A stretch of 64,000 bases of DNA from the NCBI GenBank assembly GCA_034435055.1, contig DAOTXS010000014.1, forward strand, positions 54,287 to 118,286, read 5' to 3'. Source of the stretch: DAOTXS01 sp034435055. GTDB taxonomy: Bacteria > Chloroflexota > Anaerolineae > UBA4142. Below are positions 1 through 8,502 of this stretch, piece after piece (positions within the stretch are counted from its first letter, which is position 1; each line of letters opens with the position of its first letter). The notes beneath the pieces are model-generated. The model had not been told where the DNA came from, did no database searches, and saw only the letters and a list, made by a program, of their open reading frames with translations. The position numbers and the translations under genes were made by a program.

Positions 1-833
1 GCGCAGTGTACCTCGACCGCAACCAAGTTTTCGTGCAGTGGATTTTCCACCGCAACGTCTTGCCCGGCGATCTGGGACAACGTTTCGAACTGTACATCAA
101 ACCGCTCGTTGAAACGTACCACGCGCTCGGCATTCCCGCGAACTATCGTCCCATCAACGATATTCACGTCAACGGCAAAAAGATTGGCGGCACCGGCGCG
201 GCGCAAATGGGCGACGCCGAAGTGGTCGTCGGCTCGTTGATGTTCGATTTCAATTTCGAGTTGATGTCCAAAGTGCTCAAGGTCTCGTCTGAGAAAATGC
301 GCGACAAGATTTTTCAATCGCTCAACGAGTATATGACGACGATGACCAAAGAGTTGGGCCACACGCCCAATCGTGATGCTGTCGTTCGTTTGTATCTTGA
401 GCGTGTCCAAGCCCTCTTGGGTCGCGAGATCGTGCGCGGTGAGCCGACCGCCAAAGAACTCGCATTCGCCGCCGAACTCGATCAAAAGTTTGCGGCTGAC
501 GAGTGGTTGTATCAAAAAGGCGGCTTGCGTCAGGTCGGCGTCAAGATTCACGAGGACGTGCGCGTGCTCGAGGTGGCGCACAAAGCGCCCGGTGGTTTGA
601 TTCGCGTGACGGCGCGCGTGCGCGCGGGACGCATTGACGATGTGACCCTCTCGGGTGATTTTACAATGCTCCCTAAGTTCGCGCCCGGCGCAATCGAGTT
701 GGCGCTGCGCGGCACCGCGCTCGACGCGGACGCCGTCCACGCGCGCATCGCCGAAGTGTACGCCAACCTGGCGATTCAATCGCCGGGCGTTACCCCCGCC
801 GATTTGACGACGACAGTAATGTTGTTAAAGTGA
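1..833 (+). CDS. lplA: Lipoate-protein ligase A, 5' end cut by window edge
   Basis: Lipoate-protein ligase family; it would attach lipoate, through lipoyl-AMP, to lipoyl domains of 2-oxoacid dehydrogenases or the glycine-cleavage H protein in the cytoplasm. The open frame runs in from base 1. The GTG at 6 is not a credible start because it lies inside the conserved GAVY-D lipoyl-binding strand. About 50 residues further on is the substrate-lysine loop NGKKIGGTGAAQ. The last ~110 residues (GLIRVTARV, then SGDF) match the accessory C-terminal domain, so both LplA domains are on one chain. A hydrogenase maturation protease follows after 54 bases, with a heptamer repeat in between. The family call is firm; the missing length cannot be judged. 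Confidence 0.9.
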   Translation, partial: AVYLDRNQVFVQWIFHRNVLPGDLGQRFELYIKPLVETYHALGIPANYRPINDIHVNGKKIGGTGAAQMGDAEVVVGSLMFDFNFELMSKVLKVSSEKMRDKIFQSLNEYMTTMTKELGHTPNRDAVVRLYLERVQALLGREIVRGEPTAKELAFAAELDQKFAADEWLYQKGGLRQVGVKIHEDVRVLEVAHKAPGGLIRVTARVRAGRIDDVTLSGDFTMLPKFAPGAIELALRGTALDADAVHARIAEVYANLAIQSPGVTPADLTTTVMLLK

Positions 834-885
834 CAAAAGACGAAGGACGAGGGACAAATGCTTTCGTCCTTCGTCATAACCTTGA
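833..885. repeat. Degenerate heptamer repeat with hairpin arms
   Basis: Words of seven bases of the GACGAAG / GGACGAG type run through the gap, and the 12-base arms 839-850 and 864-875 are perfect inverted repeats. It belongs to the same compositional family as the blocks at 5193, 11835, 25334, 25761 and 36912. An ATG at 858 lies inside it and is not used as the start of the next gene. Confidence 0.6.
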
Positions 886-887
886 CA

Positions 888-1358
888 ATGACTCAACGCA
901 AGATTATTCTCGGTATTGGCAACTTGCTCAATCGCGATGAAGGCGTTGGTATTCACGCGGTTCGCGCGTTGCAAACGCAAAACACGCTCGGCGCGGAATG
1001 GGAAATTGTGGACGGCGGTACGTTGGGATTGAACTTGTTGCCGCTCGTCGAAGAAGCATCGCATCTGATCGTGTTGGATGCGATGGACGCGCGCCGCGAA
1101 CCGGGCACGCTCATCGAATTGCCGCGCGACGAGGTGCCATTGTTCAGCACACTCAAAATGTCGCAACATCAATTGCTGTTTCAAGAAGTGCTGGGTTTGG
1201 CGCACGTGCGCGGTCGTCTCCCCGAACACCTTGTTGTCCTCGGCATCCAGCCCGCCGATCTCGAAATCGGCGTCGAACTTTCAGCCGCTATCGCGCCGAC
1301 AATGCCGAAACTGCTCGCGCGCGTGGAACAAATCACTGGCGAGTGGAATCAGCAATGA
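888..1358 (+). CDS. Hydrogenase maturation protease (HyaD/HycI family)
   Basis: Nickel-dependent endopeptidase that clips the C-terminus of the large subunit of a [NiFe] hydrogenase after the metal site is assembled. It has 156 residues, normal for the family. The N-terminal motif GIGNLLNRDEGVGIHAV carries the family's first acidic metal ligand as Glu instead of the usual Asp. VDGGTLG and LDAMD follow, then the SQHQLLFQEVL helix with the His ligand and the LPEHLVVLGIQP strand. This resembles the HyaD type for membrane-bound uptake hydrogenases. I start at 888 (MTQRK), since the ATG at 858 is in a repeat. No hydrogenase structural gene is visible, so its substrate should be encoded elsewhere. 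Confidence 0.88.
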   Translation: MTQRKIILGIGNLLNRDEGVGIHAVRALQTQNTLGAEWEIVDGGTLGLNLLPLVEEASHLIVLDAMDARREPGTLIELPRDEVPLFSTLKMSQHQLLFQEVLGLAHVRGRLPEHLVVLGIQPADLEIGVELSAAIAPTMPKLLARVEQITGEWNQQ

Positions 1359-1470
1359 ACTCGGCATCGCCCCAGTGATTGTTCCAATCGTTTACAATAA
1401 TTTTGCATCGCTTTAACCGATAATTTACTCCGCGCAACGAAAATAGACCCACAACCCATTGGAGTCCACG

Positions 1471-3084
1471 ATGAAAAATCGCTTCTTTTCGATTGCGTTT
1501 TATTTATTCTTACTTGTCGCGTGTTCAACACCGACTATCGCGCCGTCACCGACCCGCGTGTCAGTCCCTGCAACAAATTCACCGCCGCCGTTAACAAGCC
1601 AACCAACCGACGATCCAACGAAGAAACCCAACATCCTCTTCATCCTCACCGACGATCTAGACGCGGCATCAATTCCATTTATGCCCAAGCTGAAATCGTT
1701 GCTGAGCGACCAAGGTACGACGTTCAACAACTTTTTCATTTCGATGCCGTTGTGCTGTCCCTCGCGCGCGGCGATTTTGCGCGGACAGTACGGACACAAC
1801 ACTGAAATTCTTGGCAACACCCCGCCGTCCGGTGGCTTTGAGAAATTCAATCAACTGAACGAAGAACAATCGACCATTGCGACGTGGCTCCAAGCCGCCG
1901 GTTATCGCACCCTGCTTGCCGGCAAATATCTCAATGGCTTTCCGCAAAAAAACAATTTGATGTACATCCCACCCGGCTGGACGGAATGGTACAGCGCGAT
2001 GAAAGGCGGCGCGTACGGCGAGTACAATTACACGTTGAACGAAAACGGCAAACAAGTTGCGTATGGGAACAAGCCCGAAGATTATGGCACCGATGTTTAC
2101 GCGCGCAAGACTGTTGAATTCATCGAGCGCTCGACCCAAGAGGGCAAACCGTTCTTTGCCTACGTTTCCGTGTACGCGCCGCACGGACCCGCGACGCCCG
2201 CGCCGCGCCACGAAAAAATGTTTGCGAACGTCACCGTCCCGCGCCCGCCCAATTTCAACGAAGCCGACGTGAGCGACAAACCGTCGCACATTCGCAATCG
2301 ACCCACGTTGACCAGCGCGCAAATCAAACGGCTCGATGAGGATTATCGCAAGCGACTGCAATCGCTTCAAGCCGTCGATGATATGATCGAGACGCTCGTC
2401 AACGCGCTCAAAGCCAACGGACAACTCGATAAGACGTACCTCTTTTTCACATCGGACAATGGCTTTCACTTGGGCAATCATCGTCAGTTGACCGGCAAAG
2501 TTGCGCCGTACGAAGAAGAGATTCGCGTGACGATGATCGTGCGCGGACCCGGCGTGCCTGCCGGCAAATCACTGGCTTACTTGACCGGTAACATTGATCT
2601 TGCACCCACGTGGGCGGAACTTGCCGGCGCAAAAATCCCGGCTTTCGTCGACGGGCGTTCGCTGGCGCCGTTGCTGGGCAACAATCCCCCAAGCCAGTGG
2701 CGTGAATGCTTCGGCATCGAAAATGGTTTGCTACTCACGCGTGAACGCCGACGCTCGACGAATATTATCTTTACAAATGCGGTCGTCGAATTACTCGAAC
2801 CGCCCGATCAGGATGATGAATATTTGGCAGCAACACCCACACCCCAACGCGTTGCGCTCGGCATTCCCGATTATCGCGGCTTACGAACAGCCAATTATAT
2901 GTACGTCGAGTACATCACCGGGGAAAAGGAATTGTACGACATCAAGAATGACCCGTACCAATTGCAAAACCTTGCCGCCAAAGCGGATCCCAATTTGCTC
3001 ATCCAATTGGCGGCGCGCTTGAAAGAACTGCAAACGTGTCAAGCAGCAGAATGTCGCACCATCGAAGATAAACCCATCCAGTAA
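1471..3084 (+). CDS. Lipid-anchored sulfatase (type I, formylglycine)
   Basis: Arylsulfatase-family hydrolase predicted to act outside the membrane on sulfate esters. The signal peptide ends in the lipobox LLVAC (Cys18) and is followed by a Ser/Thr/Pro linker of ~30 residues. The catalytic domain starts KPNILFILTDD with the metal-binding Asp pair at 61-62. The C-x-P-S-R motif at 95-99 supplies the cysteine that must be oxidised to formylglycine. Later come a TSDNG metal/active-site segment and a GKV-P-EE-R stretch typical of the family. The start is at 1471, with GGAG at 1461-1464; an upstream TTG is less likely. A rho-independent terminator follows. No formylglycine-generating enzyme lies nearby. 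Confidence 0.9.
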   Translation: MKNRFFSIAFYLFLLVACSTPTIAPSPTRVSVPATNSPPPLTSQPTDDPTKKPNILFILTDDLDAASIPFMPKLKSLLSDQGTTFNNFFISMPLCCPSRAAILRGQYGHNTEILGNTPPSGGFEKFNQLNEEQSTIATWLQAAGYRTLLAGKYLNGFPQKNNLMYIPPGWTEWYSAMKGGAYGEYNYTLNENGKQVAYGNKPEDYGTDVYARKTVEFIERSTQEGKPFFAYVSVYAPHGPATPAPRHEKMFANVTVPRPPNFNEADVSDKPSHIRNRPTLTSAQIKRLDEDYRKRLQSLQAVDDMIETLVNALKANGQLDKTYLFFTSDNGFHLGNHRQLTGKVAPYEEEIRVTMIVRGPGVPAGKSLAYLTGNIDLAPTWAELAGAKIPAFVDGRSLAPLLGNNPPSQWRECFGIENGLLLTRERRRSTNIIFTNAVVELLEPPDQDDEYLAATPTPQRVALGIPDYRGLRTANYMYVEYITGEKELYDIKNDPYQLQNLAAKADPNLLIQLAARLKELQTCQAAECRTIEDKPIQ

Positions 3085-3088
3085 CGCG

Positions 3089-3124
3089 AACCTGACCGGT
3101 TTCCAACCATCGGTCAGGTTTTTA
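3089..3124 (+). terminator. Rho-independent terminator after the sulfatase gene
   Basis: Ten-base perfect stem AACCTGACCG (3089-3098) pairing with 3111-3120 across a 12-base loop, running into TTTTT. It starts 5 bases after the sulfatase stop codon. Confidence 0.85.
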
Positions 3125-3214
3125 AATTTTACAGACTGATTACATTCTATTCATTTGGTATTTATCTCGCCATGCCAAAATAGCATCAGAACGATAAAGT
3201 AAAAAGGAGGCACA

Positions 3215-3754
3215 ATGAAAACCCACAATGTCTTTTTGAAAACACTTGCGCTCGGTGCATTTGCCGCGATGATGGCTGTGTTCGCAACTGTCGCATTTGC
3301 GCCAGCCCCAATCGCGTCCGCTGACCCCGGCACACCGCCGGCGGAGCAAGGCAAAGTTGGCGACGCGCTGGAGAAATTGTATCAGCGCCAGCTCAAAATG
3401 CTCGATCAACAAAAGGAACAGTTGACCCGGGCACACACTCTGCTCGACAAGGCACACGATTTCATCGATCAACAAAAAACCCAGGGCAAGGATGTTACGA
3501 AACTTGAAAAAGCCGTGGCAAAAGTTGAAGAACAGATTGACAAGGCGCAAACTGCGCACGATGAAGCCGCAATAGTTTTGAACGCGCATGCCGGCTTTGA
3601 CGCGAATGGCAAAGTTACCGACCCGGCGCAGGCGCGCCAAACTGTTACGCAAGCGCAAAAATCATTGCGCGAAGCACAACGCATCCTAACCACCGTAACC
3701 GCCGAAGTCCGTCGCGTGCTCGATCACTTGCGTAATGTCAAAAGTGACAAGTAA
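3215..3754 (+). CDS. Secreted coiled-coil protein, function unknown
   Basis: A 179-residue exported protein that I cannot assign to a named family. A signal peptide of ~35 residues ends in an Ala-x-Ala cleavage site (IASADP). The mature part is almost wholly helical, rich in Lys/Glu/Gln/Ala with heptad spacing from about residue 45 to the end, and has no cysteine. It may be a periplasmic or cell-surface structural or spacer protein. A very strong ribosome-binding site (AAGGAGG, 3204-3210) suggests high expression. It stands alone between the sulfatase terminator and a hairpin at 3773. Confidence 0.7.
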   Translation: MKTHNVFLKTLALGAFAAMMAVFATVAFAPAPIASADPGTPPAEQGKVGDALEKLYQRQLKMLDQQKEQLTRAHTLLDKAHDFIDQQKTQGKDVTKLEKAVAKVEEQIDKAQTAHDEAAIVLNAHAGFDANGKVTDPAQARQTVTQAQKSLREAQRILTTVTAEVRRVLDHLRNVKSDK

Positions 3755-3772
3755 TCTAAACAGAAAAATTTC

Positions 3773-3803
3773 AACCCCCGTTTTCAAAAAGAAAACGGGG
3801 GTT
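3773..3803 (+). terminator. Hairpin downstream of the coiled-coil gene
   Basis: Thirteen-base perfect stem (3773-3785 with 3791-3803) and a 5-base A loop. It lacks a clear T tract on the plus strand, so it could reduce rather than stop transcription into the next genes. Confidence 0.55.
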
Positions 3804-3818
3804 ATCCAATCAATCATT

Positions 3819-4064
3819 TTGCGTTACTTGCGCATCAAGGTTTGGCGCATATGCGGCTACGACACGTTCGCGGGCGAATGGTATCCGCTCGATGGAATTT
3901 TCTTGAGCGAAGGTGCGGCGATGCGCGCGGCGCAACAGCATCTCAACCAGTTGGAGAAAATGCAACCCACGCCATTTTCAGGTGGGCAGGATGGAATTCA
4001 AGATCAGGTGTACATCATACGACCTGATGGAACGATATTTCGGCACTTGCCGTTAAAAGAATGA
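3819..4064 (+). CDS. Small hypothetical protein
   Basis: About 81 residues from the TTG at 3819. The frame is open from an ATG at 3735, but that start would overlap the previous gene and translate through the 13-base-pair hairpin, so a start after the hairpin is more plausible. The protein is basic at the start (LRYLRIKVWR), then aromatic and mixed, with no signal peptide or recognisable motif. It ends 13 bases before the deacetylase-like lipoprotein and is probably co-transcribed with it. The coding call rests on the tight spacing. Confidence 0.45.
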   Translation: MRYLRIKVWRICGYDTFAGEWYPLDGIFLSEGAAMRAAQQHLNQLEKMQPTPFSGGQDGIQDQVYIIRPDGTIFRHLPLKE

Positions 4065-4077
4065 ATACGGAGACACT

Positions 4078-6240
4078 ATGACACGCACATTGATCACACT
4101 CGCTATCTTAACTCTCGTGATGACGGCATGCGCAACACCAACGCTATTGGCGCAACCCACCGCCGCGCCAACCGATGCGCCGGTCACGCGCGCCGCCGCA
4201 AATCCCAGTAACCCGCCGATGCCCAAGGCAACGGTTGCGCCCGCGCGCGCCACTTCCACCCCATCGGCGAGCGCGGGCGGTGGCGTGTTGCTCTTTACGA
4301 TTGGCGTCCATATCGAACCGCTCGGCGCAACGGTGAGCGCGCTGGCGCCGAACACCAAACCCGGCAACACCGGGCAAGGCGCATCGTACACGATTGTCAA
4401 TCTCTTCAACAATCACGTGAACGATTTGAAAACCGTCGCGTCCATCGTCGAAAAACACGGCGGGCGAATGACGATTCAAGCGCAATCGCCGTTCACGACT
4501 GCCGCGATTCAAAACAAAAACAACATCCTGGCGGAACTCGAAGCGCGCGGCAATGAAATCGGTTTGCACTTTCACGAGGACGCGCACCTGGGACAAAATT
4601 CCGAGCGACTGTCCACCGACGTGTGGTGCGCGGTGATGAAAGAGGAAATCGGCTACATCAAGCAAGCCGGCGTCAAGGGCAAGGTGCGCTACTGGAGCGG
4701 CGGCAATCTGTACGCCAACGTGCTTGAGGCGGCGGCGTGCGCCGGCTTGGAGGTGAACAGCGATTGGAAAAATCCGCGCACGCAGACGACCGATTCCGCG
4801 CTCATCGGCATTCATCCCTGGCGACCAGCGGGCGGCGTGAACGGAACCGATGTGAGTCAATTTGCTCAACACGATCCCAACGGCAAAATCATCTTTCTGC
4901 CCGAAGGTCTCTATGCGCGCAACGATTTCGCTTCGATGCGCCGCGCGCAAACGGCAGGCGGCGACGAAGCGTACTTTCAATTCTTGAAGGAAAATTTCCT
5001 CGCCTCGCTGGCGGCGGCAGAAGCGAACAAGGTCAATGTTTTCCATTTCACCATTCACCCCGGCGAATTCAAAGGCGATCCCAAGAATCCCTTTGCGGTG
5101 ATTGACCAGTTCCTGACCGAGGTCGTTGATCTGCAGGTACAAGCCGGCAAAGTGAAATGGGCGACGCTTGGTGAGATGGCAGACGCGTACAAAAGCAGTC
5201 AACAATCGTCAGCCAACAGTCAACAGCCAACAATCCAGTCGCCAATCTCTAATCTCCCGTCTCCCTCCTGTCCCAACGGCTACATGACCTTTGCCATCAA
5301 CACGCACGACATTCGCTACGTCTCACAGAGCGCGGATACGCTTTTGCGACTCATCGGCATCTTTGAAAAGTACGGCGCGCGCGGCGATTTCTATCTCACC
5401 GCGCCGCTTGTCGAATTGTACGCCCAACAACGTCCCGATGTGATCGCGCGCCTGCGCGATTCCAAAATGACGATCAGTTATCACGTTCGCCCGCCGTACC
5501 CGGCGTATCCCGGTTTCGATGCGCGCTTGCGCACGCTCGACGACAAGACGCTGGAGCAAACCTTGCGCGATTACGAAACGTATCGGATGGATTTGACGAC
5601 CGGCAATCTGGACAAGTCACAGCCGGGGGGCTATGCGTACGTCGCCCAGGTTTTTGGACGCAAGCCAGTCGTCGCCTCGCCGATGAGTAGTGATCGGCGC
5701 ATTCGCGCAACGATGTTGAAAATCTACGCGGAGATGGGCGCGCAGATGTTGGTGGCGTATCACGAAGAAGGGACGAGCATCGCCAATCCATTCGTGTACG
5801 AAAACGGCTTGCTGCAACGCCCCAGCGATTTCAGCGTAACGCGCTGGGGCAATTCGCCGCCGAACGACAAAGAGGGCAAGGGCTCGTTTTGGTGGAATAT
5901 GATTTTCACGCCGCGCGCCGCCGAGTACGACCCTGTTAATTATCTCAAGACGCGGCTTGCGCAGTGGAACGCGCCGCGCGCGCCGTTCGTCACCGCGTTG
6001 ATTCACGAGGACAATTTCTATCGCAGTGGCACGCCGTGGCGCACCTTCTTTCTCGACGCAAACGACAAGCCGAAATCGCCGCCGTACGATCTGAACGCGC
6101 CCGACGATTCGCGCGCGCGCAAGCAAGAGGAAACCGAAACGATCTTCAAGACGTACGAAGAGTTGGTGGCGTACGCGGCAAAGCATCTCTGCGTCGTCAC
6201 GAGCGCGGATATTGTCGCGCTGGCAAAGGGTACGAAATGA
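4078..6240 (+). CDS. Lipoprotein with two polysaccharide-deacetylase-like domains
   Basis: A 720-residue lipid-anchored protein with lipobox VMTAC and an Ala/Pro/Thr linker to about residue 68. Two barrel-like domains follow (about 70-370 and 400-715). The first shows GLHFHEDAHLG and FHFTIHPGEF; the second shows ISYHVRPPYPAYP and ALIHEDNFYRSG. These are paired His/Asp strands as in NodB-like or glycoside-hydrolase-57-type carbohydrate enzymes, but without a canonical TFDDG motif, so the exact reaction is open. The domains are joined by a Gln/Ser/Pro stretch encoded by a heptamer repeat (5193-5275). The gene overlaps the next hydrolase gene by ATGA, which implies co-translation. A surface polysaccharide-modifying enzyme is the best guess. 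Confidence 0.7.
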   Translation: MTRTLITLAILTLVMTACATPTLLAQPTAAPTDAPVTRAAANPSNPPMPKATVAPARATSTPSASAGGGVLLFTIGVHIEPLGATVSALAPNTKPGNTGQGASYTIVNLFNNHVNDLKTVASIVEKHGGRMTIQAQSPFTTAAIQNKNNILAELEARGNEIGLHFHEDAHLGQNSERLSTDVWCAVMKEEIGYIKQAGVKGKVRYWSGGNLYANVLEAAACAGLEVNSDWKNPRTQTTDSALIGIHPWRPAGGVNGTDVSQFAQHDPNGKIIFLPEGLYARNDFASMRRAQTAGGDEAYFQFLKENFLASLAAAEANKVNVFHFTIHPGEFKGDPKNPFAVIDQFLTEVVDLQVQAGKVKWATLGEMADAYKSSQQSSANSQQPTIQSPISNLPSPSCPNGYMTFAINTHDIRYVSQSADTLLRLIGIFEKYGARGDFYLTAPLVELYAQQRPDVIARLRDSKMTISYHVRPPYPAYPGFDARLRTLDDKTLEQTLRDYETYRMDLTTGNLDKSQPGGYAYVAQVFGRKPVVASPMSSDRRIRATMLKIYAEMGAQMLVAYHEEGTSIANPFVYENGLLQRPSDFSVTRWGNSPPNDKEGKGSFWWNMIFTPRAAEYDPVNYLKTRLAQWNAPRAPFVTALIHEDNFYRSGTPWRTFFLDANDKPKSPPYDLNAPDDSRARKQEETETIFKTYEELVAYAAKHLCVVTSADIVALAKGTK
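5193..5275 (+). repeat. Heptamer repeat inside a coding sequence
   Basis: About eleven degenerate seven-base words (AGCAGTC, AACAATC, GTCAGCC, AACAGTC, AACAGCC and so on) lie exactly at the linker between the two domains of the deacetylase-like protein. They translate to a Ser/Gln/Asn/Pro-rich segment. The same style of repeat is otherwise found between genes in this window. Confidence 0.75.
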
Positions 6241-7181
6241 AATACTGGCTGGGATTACTCGTGCTGGGAATTTTCGTAACGGCGGGATGTGGGCGGTTGG
6301 GGAACGCGTTCGCCCCGACGCCGCGCCCCACCTACATCTCCGTACCTAGCGAGATCGTTGGATCGCTCACCCACGCGGGACGCGCACGCGCCTACACCGT
6401 TCATCTTCCGCCTATCTCATCGCTCGAGCGGCGTTACCCACTCATCATCGTGCTGCACGGTGGGGGCGGCAACCGCCACAACGCCGCGCAAATGTCCGGA
6501 ATGAACGCGCTCGCGGACCAAGGAAATTTCATCGTCGTTTATCCGGACGGTACTGGGCGGCTCGAAGATAAATTGCTGACGTGGAATGCCGGCAATTGCT
6601 GCGGCTACGCGCTCGACAACAACGTAGACGACGTGGGATTCATTCGCGCGCTCATCGAAAAATTTGAGCGCGACCCTCATGTTAATCCGAAACAAATTTA
6701 TGTGACCGGGATGTCGAACGGCGGGATGATGGCGTACCGACTCGCGTGTGAACTTGCGGACAAGATCGCCGCGATCGCGCCGGTCGCCGGCGCGCTCAAC
6801 GTCGAGTGTAAACCCACCGCGCCGGTTTCGGTGATTGCGTTTCACGGCATGGCAGATCAACACGTGTTGTTTGAAGGTGGCGTGCCCATCGTCCAAGCCG
6901 ATCCGCATCCGCGCGAGGACAAGTCGGTGGCGTACGCAATCAAGTTTTGGGCGCAACACAATCGGTGTGCGCCAACCCCCACACGCGACGAGCGCGGCAA
7001 CATCGTCCACGAAACGTACACGAATTGCGCGGATGGCACCGCCGTCGAGTTGTACGCGATCAAGAGCGAAGGACACACGTGGCCCGGTGGCAAAAGCTGG
7101 CTGGGCGGTGATCCACCGACGCAGGAAATTTCCGCAACGAACGTGATGTGGGAATTTTTCAAGCAACATCCAAAAAGATAA
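6237..7181 (+). CDS. Lipoprotein esterase of the PHB-depolymerase/LpqC family
   Basis: Alpha/beta hydrolase, 314 residues, anchored by lipobox VTAGC. The family includes poly(3-hydroxybutyrate) depolymerases and feruloyl/acetyl-xylan esterases. Visible are the oxyanion region LHGGGGNRHNAAQMSGMN, the nucleophile elbow GMSNGG with Ser near residue 159, a catalytic Asp in GMADQHV, and the terminal GHTWPGG His. All three catalytic residues are therefore present. The start ATG at 6237 overlaps the previous stop (ATGA). A small membrane protein follows after a strong AGGAGG. The substrate is not deducible; an extracellular polysaccharide or polyester is likely. Confidence 0.85.
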   Translation: MKYWLGLLVLGIFVTAGCGRLGNAFAPTPRPTYISVPSEIVGSLTHAGRARAYTVHLPPISSLERRYPLIIVLHGGGGNRHNAAQMSGMNALADQGNFIVVYPDGTGRLEDKLLTWNAGNCCGYALDNNVDDVGFIRALIEKFERDPHVNPKQIYVTGMSNGGMMAYRLACELADKIAAIAPVAGALNVECKPTAPVSVIAFHGMADQHVLFEGGVPIVQADPHPREDKSVAYAIKFWAQHNRCAPTPTRDERGNIVHETYTNCADGTAVELYAIKSEGHTWPGGKSWLGGDPPTQEISATNVMWEFFKQHPKR

Positions 7182-7190
7182 GGAGGCAAA

Positions 7191-7334
7191 ATGTTCAGAC
7201 GACGATTTTGGCGACCGCGCGTGTTTCGCGGTCCGAGGTTGTTCGGATGGGGATGTGGTTTGCTCGGCTTGATTTTGATGCTGTGCATCCTTGCCACGTT
7301 CTTCTTGAATGTTTTTGCGCGGCGAATGTTTTAG
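7191..7334 (+). CDS. 47-residue single-pass membrane protein
   Basis: Short reading frame starting at an ATG preceded by a near-ideal AGGAGG (7181-7186). It encodes a very basic N-terminus (MFRRRFWRPRVFRG) followed by one hydrophobic helix (about residues 20-40, LLGLILMLCILATFFL) and a basic tail ending RRMF. The topology is probably N-in. It is separated by 9 bases from both neighbouring hydrolase lipoproteins, and AGGAG before the next gene overlaps its stop, so the three are co-translated. The function is unknown; the strong ribosome-binding site and operon position argue it is real. Confidence 0.7.
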   Translation: MFRRRFWRPRVFRGPRLFGWGCGLLGLILMLCILATFFLNVFARRMF

Positions 7335-7343
7335 GAGTGCGCG

Positions 7344-8399
7344 ATGCTCAAATTAAATTGGATTGGTCTGGGAATACTTGCGTTTGTTCTTGTCGCGTGC
7401 AACAACACGCCGCACCAAGCCACCACGCCGCTGGCGCAACCGACCACCAACGTAACCATCATCCACTTGCCCACGCCGACGACATCGAGCAGGTCATCGT
7501 CATCATCGTCAACAGCCGCGCCGGCGGCGACTGCCACGCCGGTCGCACGCGCAACAACCCAACTATCGACCGCGCAAACCATCGAAGCGAAAGCCGGGGC
7601 GACGTACAAAGATGTGACGTACTGCACGCCGGACGGCGTCGCGCAAAAGATGGATGTGCTGTACCCGCGCACCATCGGTGAGAAACCGCTGCCGGTCGCA
7701 GTTTACATTCACGGCGGCGGTTGGACATCGGGCGATAAAGCCAGCGGCGCCGGTTTGCTTGACACGCGCGAAATTTTAGCGCGAGGGTACGTCGTCGTGT
7801 CGTTGAACTATCGACTCGCGCCGGAATACAAATGGCCCGCGCAAATCACGGACGTCAAATGTGCCATTCGCCATTTGCGCGCGAATGCAGGGATGTACAA
7901 AATTGACCCAAACAAAATCGGCGTGTGGGGCGGCAGCGCGGGCGGTCATCTCGTCACGATGCTGGGAACAACGGACAAGAGCGCGGGCTTTGACGTGGGC
8001 GAATATCTTGATCAATCGTCGCGCGTGCAAGTCGTTGTGGACGAATTTGGTCCAGCGGATTTGCCCAAGATGTTTACTGCGAACGCGCAAGTCGTCGCCG
8101 GGCGAATCTTTGGTTCCACCTCGCGCGACGACCCGATTTTGGTGAAAGCCAGTCCGGTAACGTACATCACGTCGGATGATCCGCCGTTTCTGATTTTGCA
8201 AGGCGATCAAGACCAAGTCGTGCCGATGGAGCAATCGCAAATTTTGCACGAACGGTTAAAAGCCGGCGGCGTTCAATCGACGCTCGTCATCGTCAAAAAT
8301 GCCGGGCACGGTTTTACACCGGACGGCGGCGCGATCAGTCCCTCGCGCACCGAGTTATCGAAAATGATCGCGGATTTCTTCGACCAGTATTTGCGCTAA
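7344..8399 (+). CDS. Lipoprotein alpha/beta hydrolase (carboxylesterase-like)
   Basis: A 351-residue lipoprotein: lipobox VLVAC, then a Ser/Thr/Pro linker to about residue 80 with a run of serines. The hydrolase domain has the HGGGW oxyanion motif, the nucleophile elbow GGSAGG (Ser near 198), Asp in GDQDQVVP and His in NAGHGF, matching hormone-sensitive-lipase/BD-FAE-type esterases. It is last in the operon with the deacetylase-like protein and LpqC-like esterase, and a strong terminator follows. The trio looks like an envelope set for removing acyl or acetyl groups from polysaccharide, but this is inference. Confidence 0.85.
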   Translation: MLKLNWIGLGILAFVLVACNNTPHQATTPLAQPTTNVTIIHLPTPTTSSRSSSSSSTAAPAATATPVARATTQLSTAQTIEAKAGATYKDVTYCTPDGVAQKMDVLYPRTIGEKPLPVAVYIHGGGWTSGDKASGAGLLDTREILARGYVVVSLNYRLAPEYKWPAQITDVKCAIRHLRANAGMYKIDPNKIGVWGGSAGGHLVTMLGTTDKSAGFDVGEYLDQSSRVQVVVDEFGPADLPKMFTANAQVVAGRIFGSTSRDDPILVKASPVTYITSDDPPFLILQGDQDQVVPMEQSQILHERLKAGGVQSTLVIVKNAGHGFTPDGGAISPSRTELSKMIADFFDQYLR

Positions 8400-8404
8400 C
8401 GCGG

Positions 8405-8439
8405 CGCGGAGAGCCAATCCTCTCCGCGTTTCTTTTTTT
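8405..8439 (+). terminator. Rho-independent terminator after the hydrolase operon
   Basis: Nine-base GC-rich stem CGCGGAGAG (8405-8413) pairing with 8420-8428 over a 6-base loop, followed by TTTCTTTTTTT. Confidence 0.9.
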
Positions 8440-8446
8440 CCGGCGA

Positions 8447-8475
8447 TTGACGCACCCCAGTTTCGATGCTATAGT
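8447..8475 (+). promoter_or_regulatory. Sigma-70-type promoter for the acetyltransferase gene
   Basis: TTGACG (8447-8452), 17-base spacer, TATAGT (8470-8475). It sits between the upstream terminator and the GNAT start at 8503, giving a leader of about 20 bases with a G-rich ribosome-binding site. Confidence 0.75.
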
Positions 8476-8502
8476 CAAACCATCCTGAAGGGGGGATCAC
8501 CA

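Noticed and set aside
858..888. Upstream ATG for the hydrogenase maturation protease
   Set aside because: The extra ten codons are read from a heptamer repeat; the family fold starts at the ATG at 888.
4144..5205. 353-codon minus-strand frame
   Set aside because: Antisense to the deacetylase-like lipoprotein with Arg-rich composition and no start signals.
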